Assembly (NCBI RefSeq): GCF_020731415.2
Contig: NZ_CP088276.1
Span: 248,001-312,000 of the forward strand
Direction of reading: 5' to 3'
DNA length: 64,000 nt
DNA from: Phyllobacterium sp. T1293
GTDB taxonomy: Bacteria; Pseudomonadota; Alphaproteobacteria; Rhizobiales; Rhizobiaceae
A program made the position numbers and the translations under genes. Under the pieces are notes generated by a model. The model made no database searches and was not told the DNA's origin. It saw only the letters and a program-made list of their open reading frames with translations. Positions 62,343 to 64,000 of the stretch are shown here, in pieces (within the stretch, counting starts at the first letter, position 1; each line of letters opens with the position of its first letter).

Positions 62343-63890
62343 CTATTCCATCACCGCGTGTTCCGGCGGCGCTGCGCTTGGCGCGGGTTTGCGCAACAGG
62401 AACACAAGCGGGATAGCCGCGAGTGACATCAGCATCAGCAGCTTGAAATCATCCATATAGGCAATGATTGTTGCCTGCAGGGTGATAATCCCGTCAAGCG
62501 ATGCGCGGCCCGCTGCCTTCAGCGGGTCGAGATGCTGCATCACGACGGGCGCATTGAAGGCGTGGTTGAACGGCGTCACATAGGCGGCAATTGAAGCGTG
62601 GTTGCTCTGCACATTCTCCGTGATGAGCGCCGTGACAATGGAAATGCCGACGCTGGAGCCGATATTGCGCGAGAGATTGTATAGGCCGGTGCCTTCGCCG
62701 CGCATACTGGCTGGCAGCGTGGCAAAGGCAATTGTCGTCAAGGGTACGAACAGGAAGCCTAGACCTGCACCTTGAATGAAGCCCACCGAAACGATGGTCC
62801 ATTGTGATACGTCAGGCGTCCAGCCGGTCATGTCATACATGGCCCATGCGGTAAGCCCGAGGCCAAGCACCAGCAGCAGCCGCGTATCAACCTTGCCGAT
62901 GAGACGACCGACGATGAACATGCACACCATCGTGCCGACGCCGCGCGGTCCCATGACGATACCGGCTGTTGTGACGGGATAACCCATCAGGGTTTGCAGG
63001 TAAGGGGTCATCAGGGCGAGCGAGGCCAGATAAGTCACGCCGACGATGAAGATGAAGAACATGCTGACGGCAAAGTTTCTGTCGAGGAACAGGCGCGGGT
63101 TCACAAAGGAGCGTTGTGCCGTAAAGGTGTGGCTGAGGAACAGATAGAATGCGCAAACGCAGACCAGCGCTTCCAGCTGGATTTCGCCCGATGAGAACCA
63201 GTCAAGCTGCTCGCCGCGGTCGAGAAAAAGCTGCAAGGCGGCAATGGAAAGACTGAGCGTGCCGAAGCCGAACCAGTCGAGCTTGGCTTTAAGCTCGCGG
63301 CCCGTTTCTGTAACAAAGGCTGAAATGCCGACAAACGCCAGTAGGCCGATCGGGACGTTGATGTAAAACACCCAGCGCCAGCTGATATTGTCGGTCAGCC
63401 AGCCGCCAATGACAGGTCCAAGCACGGGCCCGACCATGACGGAAACACCGAACAGCGCCATGGCCGAACCGCGTTCCTCGACGGAATAGATATCGAGCAG
63501 AATACCCTGCGACAGGGGCACGAGCGAAGCGCCGAACAGGCCCTGCAAAAGGCGGAACGCCACGATCTGCGGCAGCGACTGGGCAATGCCGCACAGCACC
63601 GAAGCAACCACGAACCCGGCAATGGCCGTCAGCAGCACGCGCTTGCGCCCGAACCGGGCGGCGAGGAAGCCTGAGGGCGGGGTCATGATCGCCGCGGCGA
63701 CGATATAGGAGGTCAGAACCCAGTTGATCTGGTCGGCACTCGCCGCAACACTGCCCTGAATATAGGGCAGCGCCACATTGGCAATTGTTGTGTCGAGTGC
63801 CTGCATGATGACGGCGAGAATGACACAGGCCGTTATCGCGCCGCGATTGGCTACGGGCGCGACGCCCGGCAGTGCGACGGAGTTAGACAT
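62343..63890 (-). CDS. MFS multidrug efflux transporter, DHA2 family (EmrB-like)
   Basis: Inner-membrane drug/proton antiporter of 515 residues with 14 predicted helices. The start at 63890 gives MSNSVALPGVAPVANRG and then the first helix. DHA2 signatures are LDTTIANVALPYIQG, WVLTSYIVAAAIMTPPSGFLAARFGRKR and GPVLGPVIGGWLTDNISWRWVFYINVPIG. It overlaps the upstream gene by 8 bp, so it pairs with that membrane-fusion subunit. Confidence 0.92.
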   Translation of the reverse strand: MSNSVALPGVAPVANRGAITACVILAVIMQALDTTIANVALPYIQGSVAASADQINWVLTSYIVAAAIMTPPSGFLAARFGRKRVLLTAIAGFVVASVLCGIAQSLPQIVAFRLLQGLFGASLVPLSQGILLDIYSVEERGSAMALFGVSVMVGPVLGPVIGGWLTDNISWRWVFYINVPIGLLAFVGISAFVTETGRELKAKLDWFGFGTLSLSIAALQLFLDRGEQLDWFSSGEIQLEALVCVCAFYLFLSHTFTAQRSFVNPRLFLDRNFAVSMFFIFIVGVTYLASLALMTPYLQTLMGYPVTTAGIVMGPRGVGTMVCMFIVGRLIGKVDTRLLLVLGLGLTAWAMYDMTGWTPDVSQWTIVSVGFIQGAGLGFLFVPLTTIAFATLPASMRGEGTGLYNLSRNIGSSVGISIVTALITENVQSNHASIAAYVTPFNHAFNAPVVMQHLDPLKAAGRASLDGIITLQATIIAYMDDFKLLMLMSLAAIPLVFLLRKPAPSAAPPEHAVME

Positions 63891-64000
63891 GATCCTTACT
63901 GCCAAAGAGCGATTGCAGGAAGTGCGGCAGGCCGCGCGCATGGTCGGTATTGACCTCGGCGGTAACGCTCATGCCCATGCGTAGCGGCGGCTTTCCTGAT
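63883..64000 (-). CDS. HlyD/EmrA-like membrane-fusion protein, C-terminal end only
   Basis: The minus strand encodes SGKPPLRMGMSVTAEVNTDH and then ARGLPHFLQSLFG before a TAA at 63885-63883. The 'P-L-R-x-G-M-S-V-T-x-E-V' stretch is the conserved end of EmrA-type periplasmic adaptors. The gene starts beyond the right edge of the window. Its stop lies inside the first codons of the DHA2 transporter, which supports a two-gene efflux operon. Confidence 0.75.
   Translation of the reverse strand, partial: SGKPPLRMGMSVTAEVNTDHARGLPHFLQSLFGSKDHV

Noticed and set aside
1..64000. tRNA, rRNA, prophage, transposase or plasmid-origin genes
   Set aside because: I looked for transposase/integrase-like products, tRNA-like cloverleaf segments and replication genes and saw none; the only mobile-like sequence is the short palindromic element at 49602-49710.

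Overview
The window is gene-dense, moderately GC-rich DNA from a Hyphomicrobiales alphaproteobacterium, most likely a Brucellaceae member (Brucella/Ochrobactrum-like). The evidence is the rhizobial-type flagellar gene order (motA-fliM-DUF6468-fliN-fliG-flhB; flgF-fliI-flgBC-fliE-flgG-flgA-flgI-motE-flgH-fliL-fliP; fliF-motB-motC-fliK-SLT-ftcR-flgEKL-flaF-flbT-flgD-fliQ-flhA-fliR), a VjbR-like LuxR regulator beside it, and an FtcR/Rem-type regulator inside it. The assignment rests on recalled family sequences, not on a database search.

Layout. 1-197: start of a glycosyltransferase gene cut by the window edge. 299-6262: peptide-type ABC importer on the minus strand. 6458-8757: a jelly-roll polysaccharide lyase translationally coupled to a class III nucleotide cyclase. 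9224-10567: nucleotide-sugar dehydrogenase. 10611-17092: archaic (spore-coat-U type) chaperone-usher pilus locus with a duplicated subunit, followed by a DUF3095 cyclase-like gene to 18611. 19067-54656: nearly complete flagellar regulon. 54661-55044: PilZ protein. 55198-60234: carbohydrate/glycerol-phosphate-type ABC importer with a metallophosphoesterase. 60584-61858: D,D-carboxypeptidase with SPOR domain. 61944-64000: DUF1127 gene and an EmrAB-like drug efflux pair, cut at the right edge.

The flagellar block has the stator (MotA, MotB, MotC, MotE), switch (FliG, FliM, FliN), MS-ring, rod, hook, junction proteins and filament, the export gate (FlhA, FlhB, FliP, FliQ, FliR), the export ATPase FliI, and the regulators FtcR, FlaF and FlbT. 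I found no fliA, flgM, fliD or fliS, as expected for this lineage. Five operon starts (motA, the DUF1217 gene, fliF, flgE, flhA) share a motif made of two CTTCG-like half-sites 11 bp apart around a CGCAAG core, 34-45 bp before the start codon. I propose it as the FtcR-responsive promoter element.

The other main observation is structural. The pilus locus carries the scar of a tandem duplication followed by an internal deletion, and both junctions fall in short shared sequences. It leaves remnants of the usher, the chaperone and the DUF3095 gene between two nearly identical pilin genes, one of which has gained a proline-rich repeat linker.
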